A DNA stretch of 64,000 nucleotides from Nevskiaceae bacterium (GCA_004297005.1 SCVA01000024.1:1-64000), one strand, 5' to 3'. Positions 20,614 through 30,053 are shown, counted from the stretch's first letter. The notes: a model not told the origin generated them from the letters alone. Made by a program: numbers and translations.

Positions 20614-21009
20614 ATGGACAAGACGCAAAACACGTTCAAGTTCTTCGCCTTCTTGCTGGGCATCCATCTGCTCGCCACGGCTTACGCTGCTATTAGGGGT
20701 GTTCCGTTTCATCTGCTCAGCGCTATCGCTTCTTGCGCACTGTTGAGCGTTATTAGCGCCGTGGCTTTCTGGTTTGGGCAGAGGCGCGCTGAATTTAAGC
20801 ACTCCAATAAATCACTGGCCTTCTGCGCAGCACTCTGCTGGGCATTCTTTCGGTCCAGTTCGGGCCTGCTAGGGCTTTTCGCAGGGCTTTTTTCTTTGGC
20901 CGTTATGGCAGGCGTGCTTGGCTGGCGCGGCGGCGCATTGGTCAAGAGCAACAGGGCCCAACCAGGCATTCAACCCGACGGCCCCGCCTCCGGCGGGTCC
21001 GCGGGTTAA
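20614..21009 (+). CDS. Cassette-borne small membrane protein of unknown function
   Basis: 131 residues from ATG 20614, three bases after the attC R' box, as often seen for integron cassette genes; there is no Shine-Dalgarno. Three predicted helices: about 9-26 (FKFFAFLLGIHLLATAYAA), 33-55 and 68-105, the last with two hydrophobic stretches. The final ~17 residues (GIQPDGPASGGSAG) are read from the downstream attC, so the functional protein may end earlier in evolution. No family recognised. Lower GC and different codon use than the surrounding chromosome support acquisition by cassette recombination. Confidence 0.65.
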   Translation: MDKTQNTFKFFAFLLGIHLLATAYAAIRGVPFHLLSAIASCALLSVISAVAFWFGQRRAEFKHSNKSLAFCAALCWAFFRSSSGLLGLFAGLFSLAVMAGVLGWRGGALVKSNRAQPGIQPDGPASGGSAG

Positions 21010-21023
21010 TTTGGGCGTTGGGC
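20956..21023 (+). repeat. attC site 2
   Basis: R'' GCCCAAC (20956-20962) and R' GTTGGGC (21017-21023) are exact inverted complements. Inner L boxes pair as TTCAACCCG / CGGGTTAA around a GC-rich stem with CCGCC-TCC-GGCGG. At 68 bp this is a textbook attC. It overlaps the 3' end of the preceding cassette gene. Confidence 0.9.
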
Positions 21024-21048
21024 GTCACAATCACCGTGAGGTGCATTT

Positions 21049-21375
21049 ATGCGGGTAGATAGCGATACGTGGCAGCAAGTTCTTACTCGGGATAAGGGCT
21101 GGTGTCGCTACTGTGGAGAGGACTTACTTGCTTCTGCAGTTGCGTTCAGCTGTGCACAAGTAGACCACGTGGTAGCAGTGGCAGCAGATGGATCTAGTGA
21201 TCCGTCTAACTTGGTGCTTTCCTGCGCAACGTGCAACAACGCTTTGTCCAGATCTGCGCACCTCCGAACATTTGACGAGCGCAAAGTTGTCGCACTTGCC
21301 GGCAAACGGAAGTTGATTGAAAACTTCGGCAGTTGGCTGCCCCTGCGACAAGAGAATCCAGCACGGACCACGTAA
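21049..21375 (+). CDS. Small HNH endonuclease-like cassette protein
   Basis: 108 residues. An HNH (beta-beta-alpha-metal) core is visible: CRYCG (Cys19, Cys22), VDHVVAV (Asp39-His40), NLVLSCATCNNALS (Asn54, Cys59, Cys62, Asn63). The four cysteines would bind structural zinc; His40 is the likely general base. Size and layout fit stand-alone HNH nucleases of the McrA/phage type, but the target is unknown. GAGGTG precedes ATG 21049. It lies in the second cassette, followed by the interrupted attC. Candidate roles are defence, toxin or selfish nuclease; none is demonstrated. Confidence 0.85.
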   Translation: MRVDSDTWQQVLTRDKGWCRYCGEDLLASAVAFSCAQVDHVVAVAADGSSDPSNLVLSCATCNNALSRSAHLRTFDERKVVALAGKRKLIENFGSWLPLRQENPARTT

Positions 21376-21407
21376 ATGACAGTTCCCCTTGCCATTGCCG
21401 CGGTGAC

Positions 21408-21416
21408 GCCCAACAA
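21408..21416 (+). repeat. Left part of attC site 3, split by the insertion sequence
   Basis: GCCCAAC (21408-21414) is a perfect R'' box, 33 bases after the HNH stop. The rest of the site resumes at about 22541 beyond the inserted element, so attC 3 is interrupted just inside its left end. Confidence 0.8.
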
Positions 21417-21437
21417 CTCGTATATGGCTCTCTCCCC

Positions 21438-21689
21438 ACAAGCCCCGAGTGACGGCTGAGGTTTGATCCTCGCTCACTTCACAGCCCGGTCGGCTGCGTT
21501 CGTATATCCGGCATCGTCCGCGGTGGCTTTTGCGGTGTGCCCTCATGAAAATCCGCGCCCTTCAATCCCTATCGTTCAATCGAGCTTTGTCTCAGGCTCG
21601 CCTTTGTTGCCGGGGTCTCTGAAAGGCCGGTCCGACCGGTGTGTCGTGAGGCTGTCTTCGAGGTGCTGCTGCGGGTGTGCCGCGGTGAC
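21438..21689 (-). ncRNA. Candidate bridge/seek RNA region of the IS1111-type element
   Basis: About 250 noncoding bases between the transposase stop and the element's terminal repeat. In IS1111-group elements the RNA that guides target choice is encoded downstream of the transposase, which is this interval. Several short inverted repeats are visible (for example GGCCGG / CCGGTC near 21623-21640), but I did not fold it, and loop matches to attC are not established. Confidence 0.4.
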
Positions 21690-22484
21690 TCAGTGCTGCA
21701 CGACGGCTTGCAGCATGCAGTGACCGTCGTGCTCGGCGTTGTAATCATCCCCATGCGTCCACATCGCCTTCTTGAAGTGGCTGGCATCGACAGCGCTAGC
21801 GGTGAGCGCACTCGCCGTGAGCGGGCCGATGCCGCTGATCTGCTGTAGGTGGGTGGCGGCGACATTCTGCTGATTCATCGCTTTGATCTGGTGCTCGGCG
21901 TCGGCCATGCGCTGGCTGAGCTGGCGAATCTCGTCGAGCAGCTGGTGCAGCAGGCCGTGCAGCGCCACCGGCACACGCTCGATGCAAGCCGGCGCCTGGG
22001 CGATGGCCTTGTCGGCCCCGAGCGGGATGGTCTGGCCGTATTCACGCAGATGACCCCGCAGGGCATTGAGTCGAGCGACACGACTGGCCTTCCAGCCTTC
22101 GCGCAAACCATGCAGCGTCATCACCAGCTGCTGGCTTTCACTCTTCACCGGTACCGGTTTCAGCTGGGCACAGCGATAGGCTTCGAGCAGTGCTTCGGCA
22201 TCGGCGGCATCGGTCTTGTTTCGACGGCGGTAGGCCTTCACGTGCTGGGCGGGCAGCAGGCGTACCGCCAGGCCGAGACGCTGACACTCGCGGCCCCAAT
22301 AGTGCGCGGTGGCGCAGGATTCCATCACGACCACGACGTCGCGCCACAGTCCCATCTCGCGGGTGAATGCCAGGCGGCTGCCGAGTCGCTGGCGACGCAA
22401 CACCCGTCCCGCACCATCGCCACCGGCAATCTGAAACACGTCCTTTGCCAGATCCACCGCCACCACGGTAACGTCCTTGTCCAT
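21690..22484 (-). pseudogene. IS110/IS1111 family transposase with apparent internal deletion
   Basis: 264 residues from ATG 22484 (GGAGAG upstream). The N-terminal DEDD RuvC-like domain is intact: VVAVDLAKDVFQ (Asp), VVMESCATAHYWGRE (Glu), KTDAADAEALLEAYR (two Asp). The Transposase_20 domain starts normally (LQQISGIGPLTASALTAS) but after DASHFKK jumps to AMWTHGDDYN, which resembles the extreme C-terminus of full-length relatives. About 70-80 residues, including the SSGG segment with the catalytic Ser and the ISKRGD segment, appear missing in frame. The protein should be inactive for strand exchange, though it could still bind RNA or DNA. Confidence 0.75.
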
Positions 22485-22540
22485 GAGTGCTCTCCTTGTC
22501 GGGAAGACCCGCAAAATAAGCGGGGAGAGAGCCATTTCAT

Positions 22541-22587
22541 CATTCAAGCGGACGGGCTACGCCCGCCGCTTAGTTTGAGCGTTGGGC
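22541..22587 (+). repeat. Right part of attC site 3
   Basis: Begins CATTCAAGCGG (L'' box), continues through a CGGGC / GCCCG stem and CCGCTTAGTTTG (L'), and ends with GTTGGGC (22581-22587, R'). Joined to 21408-21416 it restores an ordinary attC of about 60 bp. Confidence 0.85.
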
Positions 22588-22590
22588 CTC

Positions 22591-22968
22591 ATGACAGCTC
22601 AATCTGTAATCTGCCAGTGCTGCAAAGCTCAAATCGAAGGCGAGCTATATCATCTCGGCTTCAGCGACATGGATTGCATGTACTGCGACTCATGTCCGAG
22701 AGTGCTTCTCTTGAAAGATCACACCTTGGCCGAAAGAAACGGAATCATCTGGCCGCACTTGCAGCCTGGCGACGCCGGTTGGGAGTATTACAACCGTCAC
22801 CTGCTCCCGTACTACGCAAAGTTTGAGGCGCTATTCAAGCCCTGTGAGTGTGGCGGGCGCTTCCGCGCACATGCCGCGCCGCGCTGCCCTAAATGCAACG
22901 GCTTTCTGAGCGGTGAGCCGCCCCCGCAGATCAGCCCTCCATATGGCACAAGCGGCATGTATTCGTAA
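22591..22968 (+). CDS. Cysteine-rich zinc-ribbon-like cassette protein of unknown function
   Basis: 125 residues from ATG 22591, three bases after the R' box of attC 3. The sequence GTTGGGCCT-N-ATG is shared with the first cassette gene. Nine clustered cysteines: CQCC (8-11), CMYCDSC (29-35), CEC (85-87) and CPKC (99-102), suggesting two metal-binding ribbons flanking a charged middle (WEYYNRHLLPYYAKFEALF). No family name is offered. Cytoplasmic by lack of signal or membrane segments. Ends 38 bases before attC 4. Confidence 0.65.
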   Translation: MTAQSVICQCCKAQIEGELYHLGFSDMDCMYCDSCPRVLLLKDHTLAERNGIIWPHLQPGDAGWEYYNRHLLPYYAKFEALFKPCECGGRFRAHAAPRCPKCNGFLSGEPPPQISPPYGTSGMYS

Positions 22969-23006
22969 CTCTAGGCTCGGCCACCGACACGGAGTGGCTA
23001 AGTGCC

Positions 23007-23084
23007 GCCCAACCATCACTGCCACCCGACGTCCCTGCCGCCGCTTCGCGCCGTCAGGGCCGCGGGTGAAGTGGGGCGTTGAGG
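23007..23084 (+). repeat. attC site 4, last site of the cluster
   Basis: R'' is GCCCAAC (23007-23013). The R' at 23078-23084 reads GTTGAGG, off consensus at the last base. Inner boxes pair as CACT..CACCCG / CGGGTGAAGTG, and the variable structure has CCCTG / CAGGG arms. The weak R' fits a terminal or decaying site. The chromosomal cinA-like gene resumes 22 bases later. Confidence 0.75.
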
Positions 23085-23105
23085 CTCTAGAAAAAGCCAG
23101 ACTCG

Positions 23106-23861
23106 CTAAGGGCTTTTGAGCGACTCAGTCCGCAAGCTACGGACTTTCAAACCGTCCTCAAACAGCGCGTAAGCACTGGCTGCCTGCGCCTGCGCCCCCT
23201 TGAACCCAAACTCGATATGGGCCGGTTCGTCCGGCCGGGCACGGAACGGCAGGCTGGAGAGCTTCAGGCCCGGATGCGCAGCCAGGGTTTCTTCCATCAG
23301 CGTCAGCAGGTCGCCCTCGGCGGCGTCGTAGGCGCGCAGGCGGTATTCCACTGGCGGCTCGGCATTGCGTAGCTGTGGGTAGCGCTCATCCAGCACCCAT
23401 TCCAGCATCGGCCAGGCCATTTCGGGAAAGCCAGGGACGAAGTGGGCGTCACCCACATGGAAGCCGGCCACGCGGTTGATCGGGTTGGGGATGAGCCCGG
23501 CGCCCTGCGGGAACTCGGCCATGATCACGCGGTGCGGGTAAGCGCGCTCGCCGTACTGAGCTTCGATCAGCGCCACGCCTTCGGGGTGGCGCTCCAGCGG
23601 GCGCTCAAAGGCCAGTGCTGCGGCCTGGCGGGTGCAGTCGTCCGGGGTGGCACCGATACCGCCGCAGGAGAGCAGCAGATCGCCACGCGCCACCACGCGC
23701 GCGATGGCGGTAGCGATCTGGGTCTGGTCGTCGCCGAGGAATTCCGCCGCCGACAGCGCCATGCCACGGGCGGCAAGCAGCTCGATGACCTTGGCGAGAT
23801 GCTTGTCCTGACGCTTGCCGGAGAGTATTTCGTCGCCGATGACGAAGAGGGTGATGTTCAT
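23106..23861 (-). CDS. CinA-like molybdopterin-binding domain protein
   Basis: 251 residues from ATG 23861 (GGAGG upstream). The MoCF/CinA N-terminal fold is evident: FVIGDEILSGKRQDKH at the start, SCGGIGATPDDCTRQAAALAF near residue 85, and VPGFPEMAWPML in the middle. It contains only the N-terminal domain of CinA, not the nicotinamide-nucleotide amidase domain. Such stand-alone proteins are annotated as competence/damage-inducible protein A, but their activity is uncertain (a nucleotide pyrophosphatase role is known in some homologues). Downstream of icd on the same strand, separated by a terminator-like hairpin. Confidence 0.85.
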   Translation of the reverse strand: MNITLFVIGDEILSGKRQDKHLAKVIELLAARGMALSAAEFLGDDQTQIATAIARVVARGDLLLSCGGIGATPDDCTRQAAALAFERPLERHPEGVALIEAQYGERAYPHRVIMAEFPQGAGLIPNPINRVAGFHVGDAHFVPGFPEMAWPMLEWVLDERYPQLRNAEPPVEYRLRAYDAAEGDLLTLMEETLAAHPGLKLSSLPFRARPDEPAHIEFGFKGAQAQAASAYALFEDGLKVRSLRTESLKSP

Positions 23862-23880
23862 TGGTTTTGCTTCCTCCGAA

Positions 23881-23905
23881 ATGGAAAAGGCGACCTTGCG
23901 GTCGC
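23881..23905 (-). terminator. Intrinsic terminator between icd and the cinA-like gene
   Basis: On the minus strand GCGACC-GCAA-GGTCGC is followed by CTTTTCC. It lies 20-45 bases upstream of the cinA-like start, so it may end icd transcription or attenuate read-through. Confidence 0.6.
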
Positions 23906-23996
23906 CCTCCCCCTCTCCCGGGGTTGGCTTAACTCGAACTGACATTGAGTCAGTTCTCGCCTGGGCCAACCCCTCCCCCACCAGGGGGGAGGGGAC
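23906..23996. repeat. REP-like imperfect inverted repeat with inner hairpin
   Basis: Outer arms are GC-rich CCCTCCCC / GGGGAGGGG blocks with GGGTTGGC (23921-23928) and GCCAACCC (23965-23972). An inner hairpin GAACTGAC-ATTGA-GTCAGTTC occupies 23936-23956. The composition resembles dispersed intergenic palindromes of Xanthomonadales. Copy number cannot be judged from one window. Confidence 0.5.
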
Positions 23997-24015
23997 ACCA
24001 TCAAAAGCCGCGCAA

Positions 24016-25788
<1,773 letters not shown>

Positions 25789-25976
25789 GCGCTCCTCTGG
25801 CGTATTCGCGTCCTTGGGGTATCGTGCGAACTTGAAGGGCGGCATTGTAACAACCTTGCGTTCAGCGCTCGCCCTGCGTACGACCAAATATTGAGCCGGC
25901 GCGCAGCAACACTGATCTGCGTCAAGATGACGTGGCGGTGAAACGATAAAAAGCCATAACAGACGAGGAGAACCCG

Positions 25977-26531
25977 ATGGAAAAAGCGTCCAAGACGGCC
26001 CTGGTAGTCGTTGCCGATGGTTCCGAGTCATTGGAAACCGTCACCATCGTCAACGTCCTGCGTCGAGCGGGCATCAAGGTCACGTTGGCGGCCTTGGGCA
26101 ACAGCCCGGTGACCGGCACCCGTGGCATCGCGCTGATGCCCGATACCCATTACGACATCGTCGCCAGCCAGAACTTCGATCTGATCGTGTTGCCGGGCGG
26201 CGAGAACGGTGCCCGTGCCCTGGGCGCGCACGCCCCGCTGATCGAAAAGCTGCGTCAGCAACGCCTGGCGCACCGCTGGATCGGCGCCATCTGCGCGGCG
26301 CCGGCCTTTGCCCTGGCGCCGCACGGCCTGCTCGACGGCAAGCAGGCGACCTGCTACCCGGCTTTCCGCGACAGCCTATTGCACTACGTGGACCTGCCGG
26401 TGGTCAGCGATGGCCACACGGTCACTGGCCAAGGTCCGGCCAGCGCCCTCGCCTTCTCTCTGCAACTGGTCGAGAAGCTCTGTGGCGACGGCCCTCGCCG
26501 CGAGGTGGCGCAAGCGATGCTGGCCGCATAG
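25977..26531 (+). CDS. DJ-1/PfpI family protein, YajL-like
   Basis: 184 residues, the normal family size. The nucleophile elbow [11 protein letters not shown] holds the conserved Cys (about residue 106), and the acidic partner lies in SESLETVT near the N-terminus, with [13 protein letters not shown] in between. DJ-1/YajL proteins act as redox-sensitive stress proteins with debated deglycase or chaperone activity; which applies here cannot be read from sequence. Divergent from icd, well-placed ribosome site (GAGGAG before ATG 25977). Cytoplasmic. Confidence 0.9.
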   Translation: MEKASKTALVVVADGSESLETVTIVNVLRRAGIKVTLAALGNSPVTGTRGIALMPDTHYDIVASQNFDLIVLPGGENGARALGAHAPLIEKLRQQRLAHRWIGAICAAPAFALAPHGLLDGKQATCYPAFRDSLLHYVDLPVVSDGHTVTGQGPASALAFSLQLVEKLCGDGPRREVAQAMLAA

Positions 26532-26552
26532 AGACACTCTTCCACGAAGGGG

Positions 26553-26614
26553 GCGGCCGGAACCCGACTGGCTTCCGGCCGCAAACAGGAACGCCCGCGA
26601 CTGCGGGCGTTCCT
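26553..26614. terminator. Two hairpins between convergent genes (bidirectional termination)
   Basis: Stem GCGGCCGGAA / TTCCGGCCGC (26553-26582, 10-nt loop) and stem AGGAACGCCCGC / GCGGGCGTTCCT (26587-26614, loop GACT). They lie between the ends of the DJ-1 family gene and the first propeller gene, and probably stop transcription from both sides. Confidence 0.65.
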
Positions 26615-26631
26615 GCTACTGCTGGCTGTGG

Positions 26632-29600
26632 CTATTGGCTACTTCCGCGCCTGAGACCCTGGCTGCGGTAGCGGCGCAGCCACAGCAGACCACTCAGACC
26701 AAGCAGGAGCGGCAGGCCCAAGGCGCCACCAAAGCGGCCCTCCTCTCCGCCTCCCGAGGAGCCGCCGCTGGACGAGCCGCCAGAGGAGGCGCCGCCAGAC
26801 GACGAACCGCCGTCGTCACTGAAGGTGTAGAGCTGCACGCCACGCCCGAAGGTCCCCGCGAACAGTTGCTTGTCATTATCGGGCTTCAATACCAACTGGT
26901 TGACCGGCACACTGGGCAGATCGCCCAGCGGCGCCCATTCCTTGCCGTTCAGGTCGCTGGAGATGAACACCCCCAGATCGGTGCCCACGATCAACTGGCT
27001 GCCCCGGCGGATTACCGCGCTGGCCACGGTGTCGGGCAGGTCGCCGCTGATGTTGACGAAGGTTTCGCCGGCATCGGTGGACTTGTACAGATTGCCGGTG
27101 CCGATGTTCGGGTTGGTATCGAGGTACTGGCCCGGCGGCGCCCAACGCGCCGAGGAATAGCCGCCCAGCGCCACGTAGATGGTCTTGCTGTCTTCGGGGT
27201 CGATGTGGATGTTGTAGATGTAGCGATTGGGTAGGCCTTCCGCCTTCGCGAAGTGCCAGCCATCGGCGCTGCCCTTGGCTGGCGGCTTGTCGCCGCCGAC
27301 ATTGGTGGCGATGCCGCGCTGGAACTGCGCATCGGCACCGGCCAGATTGCAGGGGCCGCAGAAGCCGACGTAGATCGACTCGCCGCGGACGTCCAGCGAG
27401 CGGTTGCGCGCCTGGTGCGCGGCACCGCTGGCCTCGTCCACGCCGAGATCGAACACCGTGGTCCAGGTGGCGTCGGTGGGGGCGTCGAGCGTTACCGCCA
27501 CCTTGGTGCCAGCGCCAACCAGGTGGTTGGCGTCCAGCGGATCCATCATCCACGGCGAGAGGAAGTGCCCGGTGCCGAAGTCGGCCGAGGTGTAGATGCT
27601 GGTCGCGGTCTTGCCGCCGTCGGTGCTGCGCACGATCGACAGGCCGGGTGTGGCGACGTAGGCAGTCTGGGAGTTGTCCGGATCCACCGCCGCCCACATG
27701 CCGTCGCCCACCCAGATGCCGACCTGGCGGCGGGTGTCTGGCTCGATCTTGCCGGAGGCGTTGTCCTGGTTGCCGTAGTAGACGGTGCCGTCCTTGGCGA
27801 CCGCGATGCCGTAGTGCATCAGGGTGTAGAAGCCCTGGTTGGCGCCGTCGCCCCACTGGTTATTGACGAAGTCGTCGAGCAGGCCGCTGGAATACTGCTT
27901 GTAGACGCCGCCGTCGTTGCCGACAAACAGCCACACGCCGCCGTCGTCATCAGGGACGTAGATGCCGTCTTGCTGGTCGGGGTGAGTGGTGGTGCCGTTG
28001 ATGAGCCCGTCGTAGGTCGGGCAAACCGGCACCGGGATGCGCACCGGCAGCGTTGGCGAACCCACCAGGAACAGGCAAGTGTCGCCGGCGAAGTAAGTGC
28101 CGAAGACGTCCAGACCCACCGGCAGGCTTTCGACCAGGCCCAGCGGCGGCAGGGGAAGACGGTTCTTCCACAGCTCTTCCAGGCCGAAGGTCAGGCGCGT
28201 CGGCATGCCGGCGAGCTGCTGGGTCGGGTCTGGCTTGACCCACATGTTGTACCAGGCCTGGATGCCGGGACCGACGCCGAGCGGGATCGGCACCACCAGC
28301 GAGGAACCGGACAGCGGCGCGTTGAGCAGCAAGCTCAGGTCGTCGGTGATCCGGGTCCAGGTATCGCCGAAATCGGAGGAGGCGTAGAGGCCGTTGAAAT
28401 TGGTGGAACTGATGCTGACCAGGCCCAACAGCTCGCAGACCGTCGAGACCAGCGGACTCAGGCCGATACCGCCGTCGGGGATGCCGCCCAGCAACAGGGC
28501 GCAGATCGAACCCAGATCGGCCGGCAGGTCGCCGACATCGATATCGATCAGCGGGAAGCCGCCATTGAGCAGCACCGCGTCCTGGACGATGGCGTAGACG
28601 TAGTCATGGTTCTGGGCGTCGCCGATGGCATTGCCGAGTTCGACGCGGCCGATGCGCTCGTTCGGGGCGAAGCCGAAGGGCGCGAGACCGGTGGGGGTTG
28701 GGGTGCCGACCCGCGCGAAACTATTGGCCTTGCCGGAGTCGGAGCGGTACAGGCCATTGCCCGGCGATTGCGGCTTGCCATCCGGGTACGGAGCGGCGCC
28801 GGCGCGGAAACCGACTGCCGCCAGCACCGGGCAGCCTTCCTCACCACAGGCAATGCCGGTGCTGCCTCCCGGCTTCTTCACCACCACGTCGGTAACGAAG
28901 TTGGCGAACTGGCAGGGGCCCAGCGTCTCCACGCCCGCGCATTCTTCAGACACCGGCAGCTTGACGTTGACGAAGCTGTTGCCGGCATCCTCGGAGCGGA
29001 ACAAACCCTTGCTGGTGGCGGCATAGACGATGCTGGGGTTGGACTCGTCCACCGCCAGCTTGAAGGCGAAGGCGGCGTCCGGGACGCCACTGGCGTGGTG
29101 CCAGCTCTGGCCGAGGTCGTCGCTCCAGTAGGCACCGAGGCCGACGTAGGAATTGCCGCCCATCGTGTGCTCGCCGGTGAGCGAGAGTACCCGCCCGCCC
29201 GCCGCCGGCGTCCAGGCAACGGCGCTGTTGACCAGGGTCGGCAGCTTGTCGCCGATTGGATGCCACTGGTTGCCGAGGGTGGAAAGATCGCCGTCCACCG
29301 CCTCGCTCATCCAGATGCCGCCGTTGGCGACTGCGGCGAATAGACGCTTGTGCTCGGGGTCGTAGGCGAAGTTATCGGTGCGGCCCATCACCTGGGTGTG
29401 GCCCATGACCGCGTTGGCGCTGTTGTAGTCCGGGTCGCCGACCTGCGGTCCTTGGCCGTACTGCTGCCAGGAGCCAGCGGCGTTGCTGACCTTGGCCTGA
29501 TTGCTGGCCAGGGCCGCCTTCTGCTCGATGGCGCGGCGCATCACGCCGGCCGGCGCGGCTTTCATGTCGGCGAGGTCGCGCCGGGTCAGCGCCACTTCCA

Positions 29601-29892
29601 CCGTTGATTCGGGCAGGTGGGCAGATACGCACAGGCTGTCGCCGAATTCGGCGCGGATGCGCTCGCCATGCTGGCGCGCGTAGGCGGGGTTGAGCTGCTG
29701 CGATACCGCCACCGGATCGCGAGCGACATAGCCCGCGGGGCAGGCGCCCTGCCCGGCCTGACGCGGCACGCCGGACTGCCAGAGCACGGCGGAAACCGCC
29801 ATCACCGAAGCCAGGGCCGCGATTCCGGCGGTCGGCAGGTGGAACGGCGCGCGCAGCCGCGAGCTTTCCTTGCGGACGGACAACATGAACAT
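26632..29892 (-). CDS. Large secreted BNR-type beta-propeller protein with GlyGly-CTERM-like tail (paralogue 1)
   Basis: About 1086 residues from ATG 29892 (AGGAGG upstream; the longer frame to 29970 has no support). An N-terminal membrane/signal segment (LPTAGIAALASVMAVSAVLW) is followed by a CPAGY start of the mature region. The body has many BNR/Asp-box-like repeats, for example YWSDDLGQSWHHASG, LFRSEDAGNSF, ASSDFGDTWTRI and YKSTDAGETFVNI. The end is a Ser/Gly-rich linker, GRFGG, a hydrophobic helix (LPLLLGLSGLLWL) and basic RRYR, the pattern of GlyGly-CTERM rhombosortase substrates. Predicted extracellular or surface anchored via T2SS. No glycosidase catalytic residues were recognised, so sialidase activity is not claimed. 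Confidence 0.82.
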   Translation of the reverse strand: MFMLSVRKESSRLRAPFHLPTAGIAALASVMAVSAVLWQSGVPRQAGQGACPAGYVARDPVAVSQQLNPAYARQHGERIRAEFGDSLCVSAHLPESTVEVALTRRDLADMKAAPAGVMRRAIEQKAALASNQAKVSNAAGSWQQYGQGPQVGDPDYNSANAVMGHTQVMGRTDNFAYDPEHKRLFAAVANGGIWMSEAVDGDLSTLGNQWHPIGDKLPTLVNSAVAWTPAAGGRVLSLTGEHTMGGNSYVGLGAYWSDDLGQSWHHASGVPDAAFAFKLAVDESNPSIVYAATSKGLFRSEDAGNSFVNVKLPVSEECAGVETLGPCQFANFVTDVVVKKPGGSTGIACGEEGCPVLAAVGFRAGAAPYPDGKPQSPGNGLYRSDSGKANSFARVGTPTPTGLAPFGFAPNERIGRVELGNAIGDAQNHDYVYAIVQDAVLLNGGFPLIDIDVGDLPADLGSICALLLGGIPDGGIGLSPLVSTVCELLGLVSISSTNFNGLYASSDFGDTWTRITDDLSLLLNAPLSGSSLVVPIPLGVGPGIQAWYNMWVKPDPTQQLAGMPTRLTFGLEELWKNRLPLPPLGLVESLPVGLDVFGTYFAGDTCLFLVGSPTLPVRIPVPVCPTYDGLINGTTTHPDQQDGIYVPDDDGGVWLFVGNDGGVYKQYSSGLLDDFVNNQWGDGANQGFYTLMHYGIAVAKDGTVYYGNQDNASGKIEPDTRRQVGIWVGDGMWAAVDPDNSQTAYVATPGLSIVRSTDGGKTATSIYTSADFGTGHFLSPWMMDPLDANHLVGAGTKVAVTLDAPTDATWTTVFDLGVDEASGAAHQARNRSLDVRGESIYVGFCGPCNLAGADAQFQRGIATNVGGDKPPAKGSADGWHFAKAEGLPNRYIYNIHIDPEDSKTIYVALGGYSSARWAPPGQYLDTNPNIGTGNLYKSTDAGETFVNISGDLPDTVASAVIRRGSQLIVGTDLGVFISSDLNGKEWAPLGDLPSVPVNQLVLKPDNDKQLFAGTFGRGVQLYTFSDDGGSSSGGASSGGSSSGGSSGGGEEGRFGGALGLPLLLGLSGLLWLRRYRSQGLRRGSSQ

Positions 29893-30023
29893 ACCTTCAG
29901 CCTCCTGGCCTAAATGAACTTCCTTGTACCGCTCTGTTTGGGGATACGGACTGAGACGCGCTAACGACAACTATATGCAAAATTGACACCAGCCAGAACG
30001 AAGAGCAGCCCGGCATCAGGCCC

Positions 30024-30053
30024 AAAAAAATGGGCGGGATAGCTCCCGCCCAT
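30024..30053 (-). terminator. Intrinsic terminator after propeller gene 2
   Basis: On the minus strand the stem ATGGGCGGGA / TCCCGCCCAT with loop GCTA is followed directly by a run of T residues, 28 bases after the stop of the gene at 30082. It separates the two propeller paralogues, so each is probably transcribed from its own promoter. Confidence 0.8.

Larger units (their letters stand above)
21417..22540 (-). mobile_element. IS110 family, IS1111-type insertion sequence targeted to attC
   Basis: An element of about 1.1 kb inserted inside attC 3. Subterminal 14-bp inverted repeats ATGGCTCTCTCCCC lie at 21424-21437 and, inverted, at 22522-22535. Subterminal repeats with no target duplication are typical of the IS1111 group, and an IS1111-attC subgroup specific for attC sites is known. 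Exact ends are set by the usual few bases outside the repeats and are uncertain by about 5 bp. The transposase gene on the minus strand appears internally deleted, so the copy is probably not autonomous. Confidence 0.82.

Noticed and set aside
20544-23084. Prophage or conjugative island
   Set aside because: No phage structural, integrase, tra or plasmid genes; the repeats are attC-type and the only mobile gene is the IS110-family transposase.
27253-29343. 696-residue open frame antisense to propeller gene 1
   Set aside because: Composition is that of a mirror frame (Ala, Val, Arg, Gly, Asp rich), and the minus-strand frame has signal peptide, repeats and tail.
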